NCBI GenBank assembly: GCA_023053545.1
Contig: JAKZAN010000083.1
Coordinates: 1 to 64,000, forward strand
Direction of reading: 5' to 3'
Length of the DNA: 64,000 bases
Source: Lepidurus packardi
Taxonomy: Eukaryota > Arthropoda > Branchiopoda > Notostraca > Triopsidae
In this document: piece by piece, positions 1 through 13,578 of the stretch
How the letters are laid out: each line of letters begins with the position of its first letter
Position numbering within the stretch: the stretch's first letter is position 1
The notes under the pieces: model-generated
The model's database searches: none
What the model was told of the DNA's origin: nothing
The model's input: only the letters and a program-made list of their open reading frames with translations
Position numbers and translations under genes: made by a program

Positions 1-2224
1 AAGTCAGTTATTCATTAATTATTTCAGTAATTCATGAATTAAGTCCGTAATTCATTAATTAAGTCAGTAATTCATGAATTATGTCAGTAATACATGAATT
101 AAGTAAGTAATTCATGAATTAAGTCAGTAATTCATGAATTTAATTCAGTAATTCATGAATTAAGTCAGTAATTCATGAATTAATTCAGTAATTAATTAAT
201 TAAGTCCGTAATTCAGTAATTAAGTCAGTAATTATTTTATCTAAGTCAGTAATTCATTAATTAAGTCAGTAATTCATGAATTAAGTCAGTAATTCATTAA
301 TTAAGTCAGAAATTCATGAATTAAGTCAGTAATTCATTAATTAAGTCAGTACTTCATTAATTAAGTCAGTAATTCATTAATTAAGTCCGTAATTCATGAA
401 TTAAGGCCATAATTCATTAATTAAGTCAGTAATTCATGAATTGAGTCAGTAATACATGAACTAAGTAAGTAATTCATGAATTAAGTCAGTAATTCATTAA
501 TTAAGTCAGTAATTATTTTATCTAAGTCAGTAATTCATTAATTAATTCAGTATTTCAATAATTAAGTCAGTAATTATTTTATCTAAGTCAGTAATTCATT
601 AATTAATTCAGTATTTCAATAATTAAGTCCGTAATTCAATAATTAAGTCAGTAATTCATTAATTAAGTCAGTAATTCATTAATTAAGTCAGTAATTCATT
701 AATTAAGTCAGTAATTCATGAATTAAGTCAGTAATACAAGAATTAAGTAAGTAATTCATGAATTAAGTCAGTAATTCATTAATTAAGTCAGTAATTATTT
801 TATCTAAGTCAGTAATTCATTAATTAAGTCCGTAATTCATTAATTAAGTCAGTAATTCATGAATTAAGTCAGTAATACATGAATTAAGTAAGTAATTCAT
901 GAATTAAGTCAGTAATTCATGAATTAAGTCAGTAATACATGAATTAAGTAAGTAATTCATGAATTAAGTCAGTAATTCATGAATTAAGTCAGTAATTCAT
1001 TAATTAAGTCAGTAATTTATGAATTAAGTCAGTACTACATGAATTAAGTAAGTAATTCATGAATTAAGTAAGTAATTTATTAATTAAGTCAGTAATTCAT
1101 GAATTAAGTCAGTATTTCATGAACTAAGTTAGTAATTCATGAATTAAGTCAGTAATTCGTTAATTAAGTCAGTAATTCATGAATTAAGTCAGTAATTCAT
1201 TAATTAAGTCAGTAATTCATGAATTAAGCCAGTAGTTCATGAATTAAGTCAGTAATTCATGAATTAAGTCAGTAATTCATGAATTCAGTCAGTAATACAT
1301 GAATTAAGTAAGTAATTCATGAATTAAGTCAGTAATTCATGAATTAAGTCAGTAATTCATTAATTAAGTCAGTAATTCATGAATTAAGTCAGTACTACAT
1401 GAATTAAGTAAGTAATTCATTAATTAAGTCAGTAATTCATTAATTAAGTCAGTAATTCATTAATTAAGTCAGTATTTCATGAACTAAGTTAGTAATTCAT
1501 TGAATTAAGTCAGTTATTCGTTAATTAAGTCAGTAATTCATGAAATAAGTCAGTAATTCATTAATTAAGTCAGTAATTCATGAATTAAGCCAGTAATTCA
1601 TTAATTAAATCAGTAATTCATGAATTAAGTCAGTAATTCATGAATTAAGTCAGTAATTCATGAATTAAGTCAGTAATTCATGAATTAATTCAGTAATTCA
1701 TGAATTAAGTCAGTAATTTATTAATTAAGTCAGTAATTCATGAACTAAGTCAGTAATTATTTATCTAAGTCAGTAATTCATTAATTAAGTCAGGAATTCA
1801 TGAATTTAGTCAGTAATTCATTAATCAAGTCAGGAATTCATGAATTAAGTCAGGAATTCATGAATTAAGTCAGTAATTGAATTAAGTAATTAATTCATGA
1901 ATTAAGTAAGTAATTCATGAACTAAGTCAGTAATTCGTGAATTAAGTCAGTACTTCATTAATTAAGTCAGTAATTCGTTAATTAAGTCAGTAATTCATTA
2001 ATTAAGTCAGTAATTCATTAATTAAGTCAGTAATTCATGAATTAAGCCAGTAGTTCATGAATTAAGTCAGTAATTCATGAATTTAGTGAGTAATTCATGA
2101 ATTAAGTCAGTAATTCATGAATTAAGTCAGTAATTCATTAATTAAGTCAGTAATTCATGAACTAAGTCAGTAATTATTTATCTAAGTCAGTAATTCATTA
2201 AATAAGTCAGTAATTATTTTATCT
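1..2224 (+). repeat. 2.22-kb higher-order repeat, copy 1
   Basis: Begins with AAGTCAGTTATTCATTAATT followed by an ATTTCAGT monomer; this signature recurs at 2225 and 4447, and in shortened form at 6730. Compared with copy 2, this copy has two single-T insertions (near 140 and 1501), which explains 2224 versus 2222 bp. Variant monomers (AAGGCCATAATT, GTAATACAAGAATT, GTCCGTAATTCAGTAATT) occur in the same order in copies 1 and 2, so this is an HOR and not random monomer drift. The window opens exactly on the signature, so the true left boundary of the unit is unknown. Confidence 0.9.
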
Positions 2225-4446
2225 AAGTCAGTTATTCATTAATTATTTCAGTAATTCATGAATTAAGTCCGTAATTCATTAATTAAGTCAGTAATTCATG
2301 AATTATGTCAGTAATACATGAATTAAGTAAGTAATTCATGAATTAAGTCAGTAATTCATGAATTAATTCAGTAATTCATGAATTAAGTCAGTAATTCATG
2401 AATTAATTCAGTAATTAATTAATTAAGTCCGTAATTCAGTAATTAAGTCAGTAATTATTTTATCTAAGTCAGTAATTCATTAATTAAGTCAGTAATTCAT
2501 GAATTAAGTCAGTAATTCATTAATTAAGTCAGAAATTCATGAATTAAGTCAGTAATTCATTAATTAAGTCAGTACTTCATTAATTAAGTCAGTAATTCAT
2601 TAATTAAGTCCGTAATTCATGAATTAAGGCCATAATTCATTAATTAAGTCAGTAATTCATGAATTGAGTCAGTAATACATGAACTAAGTAAGTAATTCAT
2701 GAATTAAGTCAGTAATTCATTAATTAAGTCAGTAATTATTTTATCTAAGTCAGTAATTCATTAATTAATTCAGTATTTCAATAATTAAGTCAGTAATTAT
2801 TTTATCTAAGTCAGTAATTCATTAATTAATTCAGTATTTCAATAATTAAGTCCGTAATTCAATAATTAAGTCAGTAATTCATTAATTAAGTCAGTAATTC
2901 ATTAATTAAGTCAGTAATTCATTAATTAAGTCAGTAATTCATGAATTAAGTCAGTAATACAAGAATTAAGTAAGTAATTCATGAATTAAGTCAGTAATTC
3001 ATTAATTAAGTCAGTAATTATTTTATCTAAGTCAGTAATTCATTAATTAAGTCCGTAATTCATTAATTAAGTCAGTAATTCATGAATTAAGTCAGTAATA
3101 CATGAATTAAGTAAGTAATTCATGAATTAAGTCAGTAATTCATGAATTAAGTCAGTAATACATGAATTAAGTAAGTAATTCATGAATTAAGTCAGTAATT
3201 CATGAATTAAGTCAGTAATTCATTAATTAAGTCAGTAATTTATGAATTAAGTCAGTACTACATGAATTAAGTAAGTAATTCATGAATTAAGTAAGTAATT
3301 TATTAATTAAGTCAGTAATTCATGAATTAAGTCAGTATTTCATGAACTAAGTTAGTAATTCATGAATTAAGTCAGTAATTCGTTAATTAAGTCAGTAATT
3401 CATGAATTAAGTCAGTAATTCATTAATTAAGTCAGTAATTCATGAATTAAGCCAGTAGTTCATGAATTAAGTCAGTAATTCATGAATTAAGTCAGTAATT
3501 CATGAATTCAGTCAGTAATACATGAATTAAGTAAGTAATTCATGAATTAAGTCAGTAATTCATGAATTAAGTCAGTAATTCATTAATTAAGTCAGTAATT
3601 CATGAATTAAGTCAGTACTACATGAATTAAGTAAGTAATTCATTAATTAAGTCAGTAATTCATTAATTAAGTCAGTAATTCATTAATTAAGTCAGTATTT
3701 CATGAACTAAGTTAGTAATTCATGAATTAAGTCAGTTATTCGTTAATTAAGTCAGTAATTCATGAAATAAGTCAGTAATTCATTAATTAAGTCAGTAATT
3801 CATGAATTAAGCCAGTAATTCATTAATTAAATCAGTAATTCATGAATTAAGTCAGTAATTCATGAATTAAGTCAGTAATTCATGAATTAAGTCAGTAATT
3901 CATGAATTAATTCAGTAATTCATGAATTAAGTCAGTAATTTATTAATTAAGTCAGTAATTCATGAACTAAGTCAGTAATTATTTATCTAAGTCAGTAATT
4001 CATTAATTAAGTCAGGAATTCATGAATTTAGTCAGTAATTCATTAATCAAGTCAGGAATTCATGAATTAAGTCAGGAATTCATGAATTAAGTCAGTAATT
4101 GAATTAAGTAATTAATTCATGAATTAAGTAAGTAATTCATGAACTAAGTCAGTAATTCGTGAATTAAGTCAGTACTTCATTAATTAAGTCAGTAATTCGT
4201 TAATTAAGTCAGTAATTCATTAATTAAGTCAGTAATTCATTAATTAAGTCAGTAATTCATGAATTAATCCAGTAGTTCATGAATTAAGTCAGTAATTCAT
4301 GAATTTTGTGAGTAATTCATGAATTAAGTCAGTAATTCATGAATTAAGTCAGTAATTCATTAATTAAGTCAGTAATTCATGAACTAAGTCAGTAATTATT
4401 TATCTAAGTCAGTAATTCATTAAATAAGTCAGAAATTATTTTATCT
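2225..4446 (+). repeat. 2.22-kb higher-order repeat, copy 2
   Basis: Collinear with copy 1 across its length, with only scattered substitutions and single-base indels that I could see (for example AATCCAGTAG near 4266 where copy 1 has AAGCCAGTAG, and AATTTTGTGAG near 4312). This is recent tandem duplication by the usual criteria of near-identity and identical variant order. Confidence 0.9.
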
Positions 4447-6729
4447 AAGTCAGTTATTCATTAATTATTTCAGTAATTCATGAATTAAGTCCGTAATTCA
4501 TTAATTAAGTCAGTAATTCATGAATTATGTCAGTAATACATGAATTAAGTAAGTAATTCATGAATTAAGTCAGTAATTCATGAATTAATTCAGTAATTCA
4601 TGAATTAAGTCAGTAATTCATGAATTAATTCAGTAATTAATTAATTAAGTCCGTAATTCATTAATTAAGTCAGTAATTATTTTATCTAAGTCAGTAATTC
4701 ATTAATTAAGTCAGTAATTCATGAATTAAGTCAGTAATTCATTAATTAAGTCAGAAATTCATGAATTAAGTCAGTAATTCATTAATTAAGTCAGTACTTC
4801 ATTAATTAAGTCAGTAATTCATTAATTAAGTCCGTAATTCATGAATTAAGGCCATAATTCATTAATTAAGTCAGTAATTCATGAATTGAGTCAGTAATAC
4901 ATGAACTAAGTAAGTAATTCATGAATTAAGTCAGTAATTCATTAATTAAGTCAGTAATTATTTTATCTAAGTCAGTAATTCATTAATTAATTCAGTATTT
5001 CAATAATTAAGTCAGTAATTATTTTATCTAAGTCAGTAATTCATTAATTAATTCAGTATTTCAATAATTAAGTCCGTAATTCAATAATTAAGTCAGTAAT
5101 TCATTAATTAAGTCAGTAATTCATTAATTAAGTCAGTAATTCATTAATTAAGTCAGTAATTCATGAATTAAGTCAGTAATACAAGAATTAAGTAAGTAAT
5201 TCATGAATTAAGTCAGTAATTCATTAATTAAGTCAGTAATTATTTTATCTAAGTCAGTAATTCATTAATTAAGTCCGTAATTCATTAATTAAGTCAGTAA
5301 TTCATTAATTAAGTCAGTAATTCATTAATTAAGTCAGTATTTCATGAACTAAGTTAGTAATTCATGAATTAAGTCAGTTATTCGTTAATTAAGTCAGTAA
5401 TTCATGAAATAAGTCAGTAATTCATGAATTAAGTCAGTAATTCATGAATTAAGTCCGTAATTCATTAATTAAGTCAGTAATTCATGAATTCAGTCAGTAA
5501 TACATGAATTAAGTAAGTAATTCATGAATTAAGTCAGTAATTCATGAATTAAGTCAGTAATTCATGAAATAAGTCAGAAATTCATGAATTAAGTCAGTAC
5601 TTCATTAATTAAGTCAGTACTTCATTAATTAAGTCAGTAATTCATTAATTAAGTCAGTATTTCAATAAATAAGTCCGTAATTCATTAATTAAGTCAGTAA
5701 TTCATTAATTAAGTCCGTAATTATTTATCTAAGTCCGTAATTCATTAATTAAGTCAGTAATTCATTAATTAAGTCAGTAATTCATTAATTAAGTCAGTAA
5801 TTCATTAATTAAGTCAGTACTTCATTAATTAAGTCAGTAATTCATTAATTAAGTCCGTAATTCATTAATTAAGTCAGTAATTCATGAATTAAGTTAGTAA
5901 TACATGAATTAAGTAAGTAATTCATGAATTAAGTCAGTAATTCATTAATTAAGTCAGTAATTCATGAATTAAGTCAGTAATTCATGAATTAATTCAGTAA
6001 TTCATGAATTAAGTCAGTAATTAATTAATTAAGTCCGTAATTCATTAATTAAGTCAGTAATTATTTTATCTAAGTCAGTAATTCATTAATTAAGTCAGTA
6101 ATTCATGAATTAAGTCAGTAATTCATGAATTAAGTCAGAAATTAACGAATTAAGTCAGTAATTCATTAATTAAGTCAGTACTTCATAAATTAAGTCAGTA
6201 ATTCATTAATTAAGTCCGTAATTAATTAATTAAGTCAGTAATTCATGAATTAAGTCAGTAATTCATGAATTAAGTCAGGAATTCATGAATTTAGTCAGTA
6301 ATTCATTAATCAAGTCAGGAATTCATGAATTAAGTCAGGAATTCATGAATTAAGTCAGTAATTGAATTAAGTAATTAATTCATGAATTAAGTAAGTAATT
6401 CATGAACTAAGTCAGTAATTCGTGAATTAAGTCAGTACTTCATTAATTAAGTCAGTAATTCGTTAATTAAGTCAGTAATTCATTAATTAAGTCAGTAATT
6501 CATTAATTAAGTCAGTAATTCATGAATTAAGCCAGTAGTTCATGAATTAAGTCAGTAATTCATGAATTTAGTGAGTAATTCATGAATTAAGTCAGTAATT
6601 CATGAATTAAGTCAGTAATTCATGAATTAAGTCAGTAATTCATTAATTAAGTCAGTAATTCATGAACTAAGTCAGTAATTATTTATCTAAGTCAGTAATT
6701 CATTAAATAAGTCAGTAATTATTTTATCT
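4447..6729 (+). repeat. 2.22-kb higher-order repeat, copy 3 (internally rearranged)
   Basis: Follows copies 1 and 2 to about 5290, then jumps to monomers that belong later in the unit (the GTATTTCATGAACTAAGTTAG type), runs through about 1 kb of different monomer order, and rejoins the standard order near 6268 at the AGGAATTCATGAATTTAGTC variant. The total length is close to the others (2283 bp) although the interior is reshuffled, as expected from unequal exchange or conversion between misaligned monomers. Confidence 0.8.
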
Positions 6730-8330
6730 AAGTCAGTTATTCATGAATTAAGTCCGTAATTCATTAATTAAGTCAGTAATTCATGAATTATGTCAGTAAT
6801 ACATGAATTAAGTAAGTAATTCATGAATTAAGTCAGTAATTCATGAATTAATTCAGTAATTCATGAATTAAGTCAGTAATTCATGAATTAATTCAGTAAT
6901 TAATTAATTAAGTCCGTAATTCATTAATTAAGTCAGTAATTATTTTATCTAAGTCAGTAATTCATTAATTAAGTCAGTAATTCATGAATTAAGTCAGTAA
7001 TTCATTAATTAAGTCAGAAATTCATGAATTAAGTCAGTAATTCATTAATTAAGTCAGTACTTCATTAATTAAGTCAGTAATTCATTAATTAAGTCCGTAA
7101 TTCATGAATTAAGGCCATAATTCATTAATTAAGTCAGTAATTCATGAATTGAGTCAGTAATACATGAACTAAGTAAGTAATTCATGAATTAAGTCAGTAA
7201 TTCATTAATTAAGTCAGTAATTATTTTATCTAAGTCAGTAATTCATTAATTAATTCAGTATTTCAATAATTAAGTCCGTAATTCAATAATTAAGTCAGTA
7301 ATTCATTAATTAAGTCAGTAATTCATTAATTAAGTCAGTAATTCATTAATTAAGTCAGTAATTCATGAATTAAGTCAGTAATACAAGAATTAAGTAAGTA
7401 ATTCATGAATTAAGTCAGTAATTCATTAATTAAGTCAGTAATTATTTTATCTAAGTCAGTAATTCATTAATTAAGTCCGTAATTCATTAATTAAGTCAGT
7501 AATTCATGAATTAAGTCAGTAATACATGAATTAAGTAAGTAATTCATGAATTAAGTCAGTAATTCATGAATTAAGTCAGTAATTCATTAATTAAGTCAGT
7601 AATTCATGAATTAAGTCAGTACTACATGAATTAAGTAAGTAATTCATGAATTAAGTAAGTAATTTATTAATTAAGTCAGTAATTCATGAATTAAGTCAGT
7701 ATTTCATGAACTAAGTTAGTAATTCATGAATTAAGTCAGTAATTCGTTAATTAAGTCAGTAATTCATGAATTAAGTCAGTAATTCATTAATTAAGTCAGT
7801 AATTCATGAATTAAGCCAGTAGTTCATGAATTAAGTCAGTAATTCATGAATTAAGTCAGTAATTCATGAATTCAGTCAGTAATACATGAATTAAGTAAGT
7901 AATTCATGAATTAAGTCAGTAATTCATGAATTAAGTCAGTAATTCAGTAATTAAGTCAGTAATTCATGAATTAAGTCAGTACTACATGAATTAAGTAAGT
8001 AATTCATTAATTAAGTCAGTAATTCATTAATTAAGTCAGTAATTCATTAATTAAGTCAGTATTTCATGAACAAAGTTAGTAATTCATGAATTAAGTCAGT
8101 TATTCGTTAATTAAGTCAGTAATTCATGAAATAAGTCAGTAATTCATTAATTAAGTCAGTAATTCATGAATTAAGCCAGTAGTTCATGAATTAAATCAGT
8201 AATTCATGAATTAAGTCAGTAATTCATGAATTAAGTCAGTAATTCATGAATTAAGTCAGTAATTCATTAATTAAGTCAGTAATTCATGAACTAAGTCAGT
8301 AATTATTTATCTAAGTCAGTAATTCATTAA
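6730..8330 (+). repeat. 2.2-kb higher-order repeat, copy 4 (partial)
   Basis: Starts with the same AAGTCAGTTATTCAT signature but lacks the following ATTTCAGT monomer (about 20 bp shorter at the start). It also lacks one of two adjacent TATTTTATCT-containing segments seen in copies 1-3 near 541-600. The order matches the other copies until the GAACTAAGTCAGTAATTATTTATCT monomers near 8290-8330, after which the array no longer follows the unit. Confidence 0.75.
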
Positions 8331-11300
8331 TTAAGTCAGTAATTCATGAATTAAGTCCGTAATTCATTAATTAAGTCAGTAATTCATGAATACAGTCAGT
8401 AATACATGAATTAAGTAAGTAATTCATGAATTAAGTCAGTAATTCATTTATTAAGTCAGTAATTCATGAATTAAGACAGTAATACAAGAATTAAGTAAGT
8501 AATTCATGAATTAAGTCAGTAATTCATTAATTAAGTCAGTAATTATTTTATCTAAGTCAGTAATTCATGAATTAAGTCAGTAATTCATGAATTAAGTCAG
8601 TAATTCATGAATTAAGTCAGTAATTTATGAATTAAGTAATTAATTCATGAATTAAGTCAGTAATTCGTGAATTAAGTCAGTAATTCATGACTAAAGTCAG
8701 TAATTCATTAATGAAGTCGGAAATTCATTAATGAAGTCAGTAATTTATTAATTAAGTCAGTAATTCATGAAATAAGTCAGAAATTCATGAATTAAGTCAG
8801 TAATTCATTAATTAAGTCAGTAATTCATTAATTAAGTCAGTAATTCATGAATTAAGTATCTAATACATGAATTAAGTAAGTAATTCTTGAAATAAGTCAG
8901 TATTTCATTAATTAAGTCAGTAATTTTTTTATCTAAGTCCGTAATTCATTAATTAAGTCAGTAATTCATTAATTAAGTCAGTAATTCATTAATTAAGTCA
9001 GTAATTCATTAATTAAGTCAGTAATTCATGAATTAAGTCAGTAATTCATTAATTAAGTCCGTAATTCATTAATTAAGTCAGTAATTCATTAATTAAGTCA
9101 GTAATTCATTAATTAAGTCAGTATTTCATGAACTAAGTTAGTAATTCATGAATTAAGTCAGTTATTCGTTAATTAAGTCGTTAATTCATGAAATAAGTCA
9201 GTAATTCATGAATTAAGTCAGTAATTCATGAATTAAGTCCGTAATTCATTAATTAAGTCAGTAATTCATGAATTCAGTCAGTAATACATGAATTAAGTAA
9301 GTAATTCATGAATTAAGTCAGTAATTCATGAATTAAGTCAGTAATTCATGAAATAAGTCAGAAATTCATGAATTAAGTCAGTACTTCATTAATTAAGTCA
9401 GTACTTCATTAATTAAGTCAGTAATTCATTAATTAAGTCAGTAATTATTTTATCTAAGTCCGTAATTCATTAATTAAGTCAGTAATTCATTAATTAAGTC
9501 AGTAATTCATTAATTAAGTCCGTAATTATTTATCTAAGTCCGTAATTCATTAATTAAGTCAGTAATTCATTAATTAAGTCAGTAATTCATTAATTAAGTC
9601 AGTAATTCATTAATTAAGTCAGTACTTCATTAATTAAGTCAGTAATTCATTAATTAAGTCCGTAATTCATTAATTAAGTCAGTAATTCATGAATTAAGTT
9701 AGTAATACATGAATTAAGTAAGTAATTCATGAATTAAGTCAGTAATTCATTAATTAAGTCAGTAATTCATGAATTAAGTCAGTAATTCATGAATTAAGTC
9801 AGGAATTCATGAATTTAGTCAATAATTCATTAATCAAGTCAAGAATTCATGAATTAAGTCAGGAATTCGTGAATTAAGTCAGTAATTGAATTAAGTAAAT
9901 AATTCATGAATTAAGTCAGTAATTCATTAATTAAGTCAGTACTTCATTAATTAAGTCAGTAATTCATTAATTAAGTCAGTAATTCATTAATTAAGTCAGT
10001 AATTTTTTTATCTAAGTCAGTAATTCATGAATTAAGTCAGTATTTCATGAATTAAGTCAGTAATTCATGAAATAAGTCAGAAATTCATGAATTAAGTCAG
10101 TAATTCATTAATTAAGTCAGTACTTCATAAATTAAGTCAGTAATTCATTAATTAAGTCCGTAATTCATTAATTAAGTCAGTAATTCATTATATAAGTCAG
10201 TAATTCATGAATTAAGTATCTAATAAATGAATTAAGTAAGTAATTCTTGAAATAAGTCAGTAATTCATTAATTAAGTCAGTAATTCATGAAATAAGTCAG
10301 AAATTCATGAATTAAGTCAGTAATTCATTAATTAAGTCAGTATTTCAATAATTAAGTCCGTGATTCATTAATTAAGTCAGTAATTCATTAATTAAGTCTG
10401 TACTTCATTAATTAAGTCAGTAATTCATTAATTAAGTCCGTAATTAATTAATTAAGTCAGTAATTCATGAATTAAGTTAGTAATACATGAATTAAGTAAG
10501 TAATTTATGAATTAAGTCAGTAATTCATTAATTAAGTCAGTAATTCATGAATTAAGTCAGTAATTCAGGAATTAAGTCAGGAATTCATGAATTTAGTCAG
10601 TAATTCATTAATCAAGTCAGGAATTCATGAATTAAGTCAGGAATTCATGAATTAAGTAAGTAATTCGTGAATTAAGTCAGTAATTCATGAATTAAGTTAG
10701 TAATACATGAATTAAGTAAGTAATTTATGAATTAAGTCAGTAATTCATTAATTAAGTCAGTAATTCATGAATTAAGTCAGTAATTCATGAATTAAGTCAG
10801 GAATTCATGAATTTAGTCAGTAATTCATTAATCAAGTCAGGAATTCATGAATTAAGTCAGGAATTCATGAATTAAGTAAGTAATTCGTGAATTAAGTCAG
10901 TACTTCATTAATTAAGTCACTACTTCATAAATTAAGTCAGTAATTCATTAATTAAGTCCGTAATTCATTAATTAAGTCAGTAATTCATGAATTAAGTCAG
11001 TAATACATGAATTAAGTAAGTAATTCATGAATTAAGTCAGTAATTCATGAATTAAGTCAGTAATTCATTAATTAAGTCAGTAATTCATGAATTAAGTCAG
11101 TACTACATGAATTAAGTAAGTAATTCATGAATTAAGTCAGTACTTCATTAATTAAGTCAGTAATTCATTAATTAAGTCCGTAATTCATTATTTAAGTCAG
11201 TAATTCATTAATTAAGTCAGTAATTCATGAATTAAGTATCTAATACATGAATTAAGTAAGTAATTCTTGAAATAAGTCAGTAATTCATGAATTAAGTCAG

Positions 11301-13578
11301 TAATTCATGAAATAAGTCAGAAATTCATGAATTAAGTCAGTAATTCATTAATTAAGTCAGTACTTCATTAATTAAGTCAGTAATTCATTAATTAAGTCAG
11401 TATTTCAATAATTAAGTCCGTAATTCATTAATTAAGTCAGTAATTCATTAATTAAGTCCGTAATTATTTATCTAAGTCCGTGATTCATTAATTAAGTCAG
11501 TAATTCATTAATTAAGTCAGTAATTCATTAATTAAGTCAGTAATTCATTAATTAAGTCAATACTTCATTAATTAAGTCAGTAATTCATTAATTAAGTCCG
11601 TAATTATTTATCTAAGTCCGTGATTCATTAATTAAGTCAGTAATTCATTAATTAAGTCAGTAATTCATTAATTAAGTCAGTAATTCATTAATTAAGTCAA
11701 TACTTCATTAATTAAGTCAGTAATTCATTAATTAAGTCCGTAATTAATTAATTAAGTCAGTAATTCATGAATTAAGTTAGTAATACATGAATTAAGTAAG
11801 TAATTTATGAATTAAGTCAGTAATTCATTAATTAAGTCAGTAATTCATGAATTAAGTCAGTAATTCATGAATTAAGTCAGGAATTCATGAATTTAGTCAG
11901 TAATTCATTAATCAAGTCAGGAATTCATGAATTAAGTCAGGAATTCATGAATTAAGTCAGGAATTCATGAATTAAGTCAGTAATTGAATTAAGTAATTAA
12001 TTCATGAATTAAGTCAGTAATTCATTAATTAAGTCAGTAATTCGTGAATTAAGTCAATACTTCATTAATTAAGTCACTACTTCATAAATTAAGTCAGTAA
12101 TTCATTAATTAAGTCCGTAATTCATTAATTAAGTCAGTAATTCATGAATTAAGTCAGTAATTCATGAATTAAGTCAGTAATTCATTATTTAAGTCAGTAA
12201 TTCATGAATTAAGTCAGTACTACATGAATTAAGTAAGTAATTCATGAATTAAGTCAGTAATTCATTAATTAAGTCAGTAATACATGAATTAAGTAAGTAA
12301 TTCATTAATTAAGTCAGTAATACATGAATTAAGTAAGTAATTCATTAATTAAGTCAGTAATTCATTAATTAAGTCAGTAATTCATTAATTAAGTCAGTAA
12401 TTCATGAATTAACTCAGTAATTCATTAATTAAGTCAGTAATTCATGAATTAAGTCAGTAATTTATGAATTAAGTAATTAATTCATGAATCAAGTCAGTAA
12501 TTCGTGAATTAAGTCAGTAATTCATGAATTAAGTCAGTAATTCATGAAATAAGTCAGAAATTCATGAATTAAGTCAGTAATTCATTAATTAAGTCAGTAC
12601 TTCATTAATTAAGTCAGTAATTCATTAATTAAGTCCGTAATTCATTAATTAAGTCAGTAATTCATTAATTAAGTCAGTAATTCATGAATTAAGTCAGTAA
12701 TTCATGAAATAAGTCAGAAATTCATGAATTAAGTCAGTAATTCATTAATTAAGTCAGTACTTCATTAATTAAGTCAGTAATTCATTAATTAAGTCAGTAT
12801 TTCAATAATTAAGTCAGTATTTCAATAATTAAGTCCGTAATTCATTAATTAAGTCAGTAATTCATTAATTAAGTCCGTAATTATTTATCTAAGTCCGTGA
12901 TTCATTAATTAAGTCAGTAATTCATTAATTAAGTCAGTAATTCATTAATTAAGTCAGTAATTCATTAATTAAGTCAGTAATTCATTAATTAAGTCAGTAC
13001 TTCATTAATTAAGTCAGTAATTCATTAATTAAGTCCGTAATTAATTAATTAAGTCAGTAATTCATGAATTAAGTTAGTAATACATGAATTAAGTAAGTAA
13101 TTTATGAATTAAGTCAGTAATTCATTAATTAAGTCAGTAATTCATGAATTAAGTCAGTAATTCATGAATTAAGTCAGGAATTCATGAATTTAGTCAGTAA
13201 TTCATTAATCAAGTCAGGAATTCATGAATTAAGTCAGGAATTCATGAATTAAGTAAGTAATTCGTGAATTAAGTCAGTAATTCATGAATTAAGTTAGTAA
13301 TACATGAATTAAGTAAGTAATTTATGAATTAAGTCAGTAATTCATGAATTAAGTCAGTAATTCATGAATTAAGTCAGTAATTCATGAATTAAGTCAGGAA
13401 TTCATGAATTTAGTCAGTAATTCGTGAATTAAGTCAGTACTTCATTAATTAAGTCACTACTTCATAAATTAAGTCAGTACTTCATTAATTAAGTCACTAC
13501 TTCATAAATTAAGTCAGTAATTCATTAATTAAGTCCGTAATTCATTAATTAAGTCAGTAATTCATGAATTAAGTCAGT
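8331..13578 (+). repeat. Block A satellite without a clear long HOR
   Basis: Uninterrupted 20-bp monomers of the block A family. Short segmental repeats are visible, such as the AGGAATTCATGAATTTAGTC / AATCAAGTCAGG cluster near 9805, 10575, 10800, 11880 and 13165, but no period holds for several copies. No ORF, RNA gene or transposon was seen. Confidence 0.85.
8757..8761. other. Unoccupied counterpart of the solo-LTR insertion site
   Basis: The satellite from about 8641 to 8790 matches the flanks of the three solo LTRs. The rare monomers CATGACTAAAG, TTAATGAAGTCGG and AAATTCATTAATGAAG precede TCAGT, and AATTCATGAAATAAGTCAG follows it. Here TCAGT occurs once with no LTR, whereas at the solo LTRs it is duplicated on either side. 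I read it as a satellite copy that never received the insertion. The alternative is precise loss, which LTR elements do not normally undergo. Confidence 0.8.
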
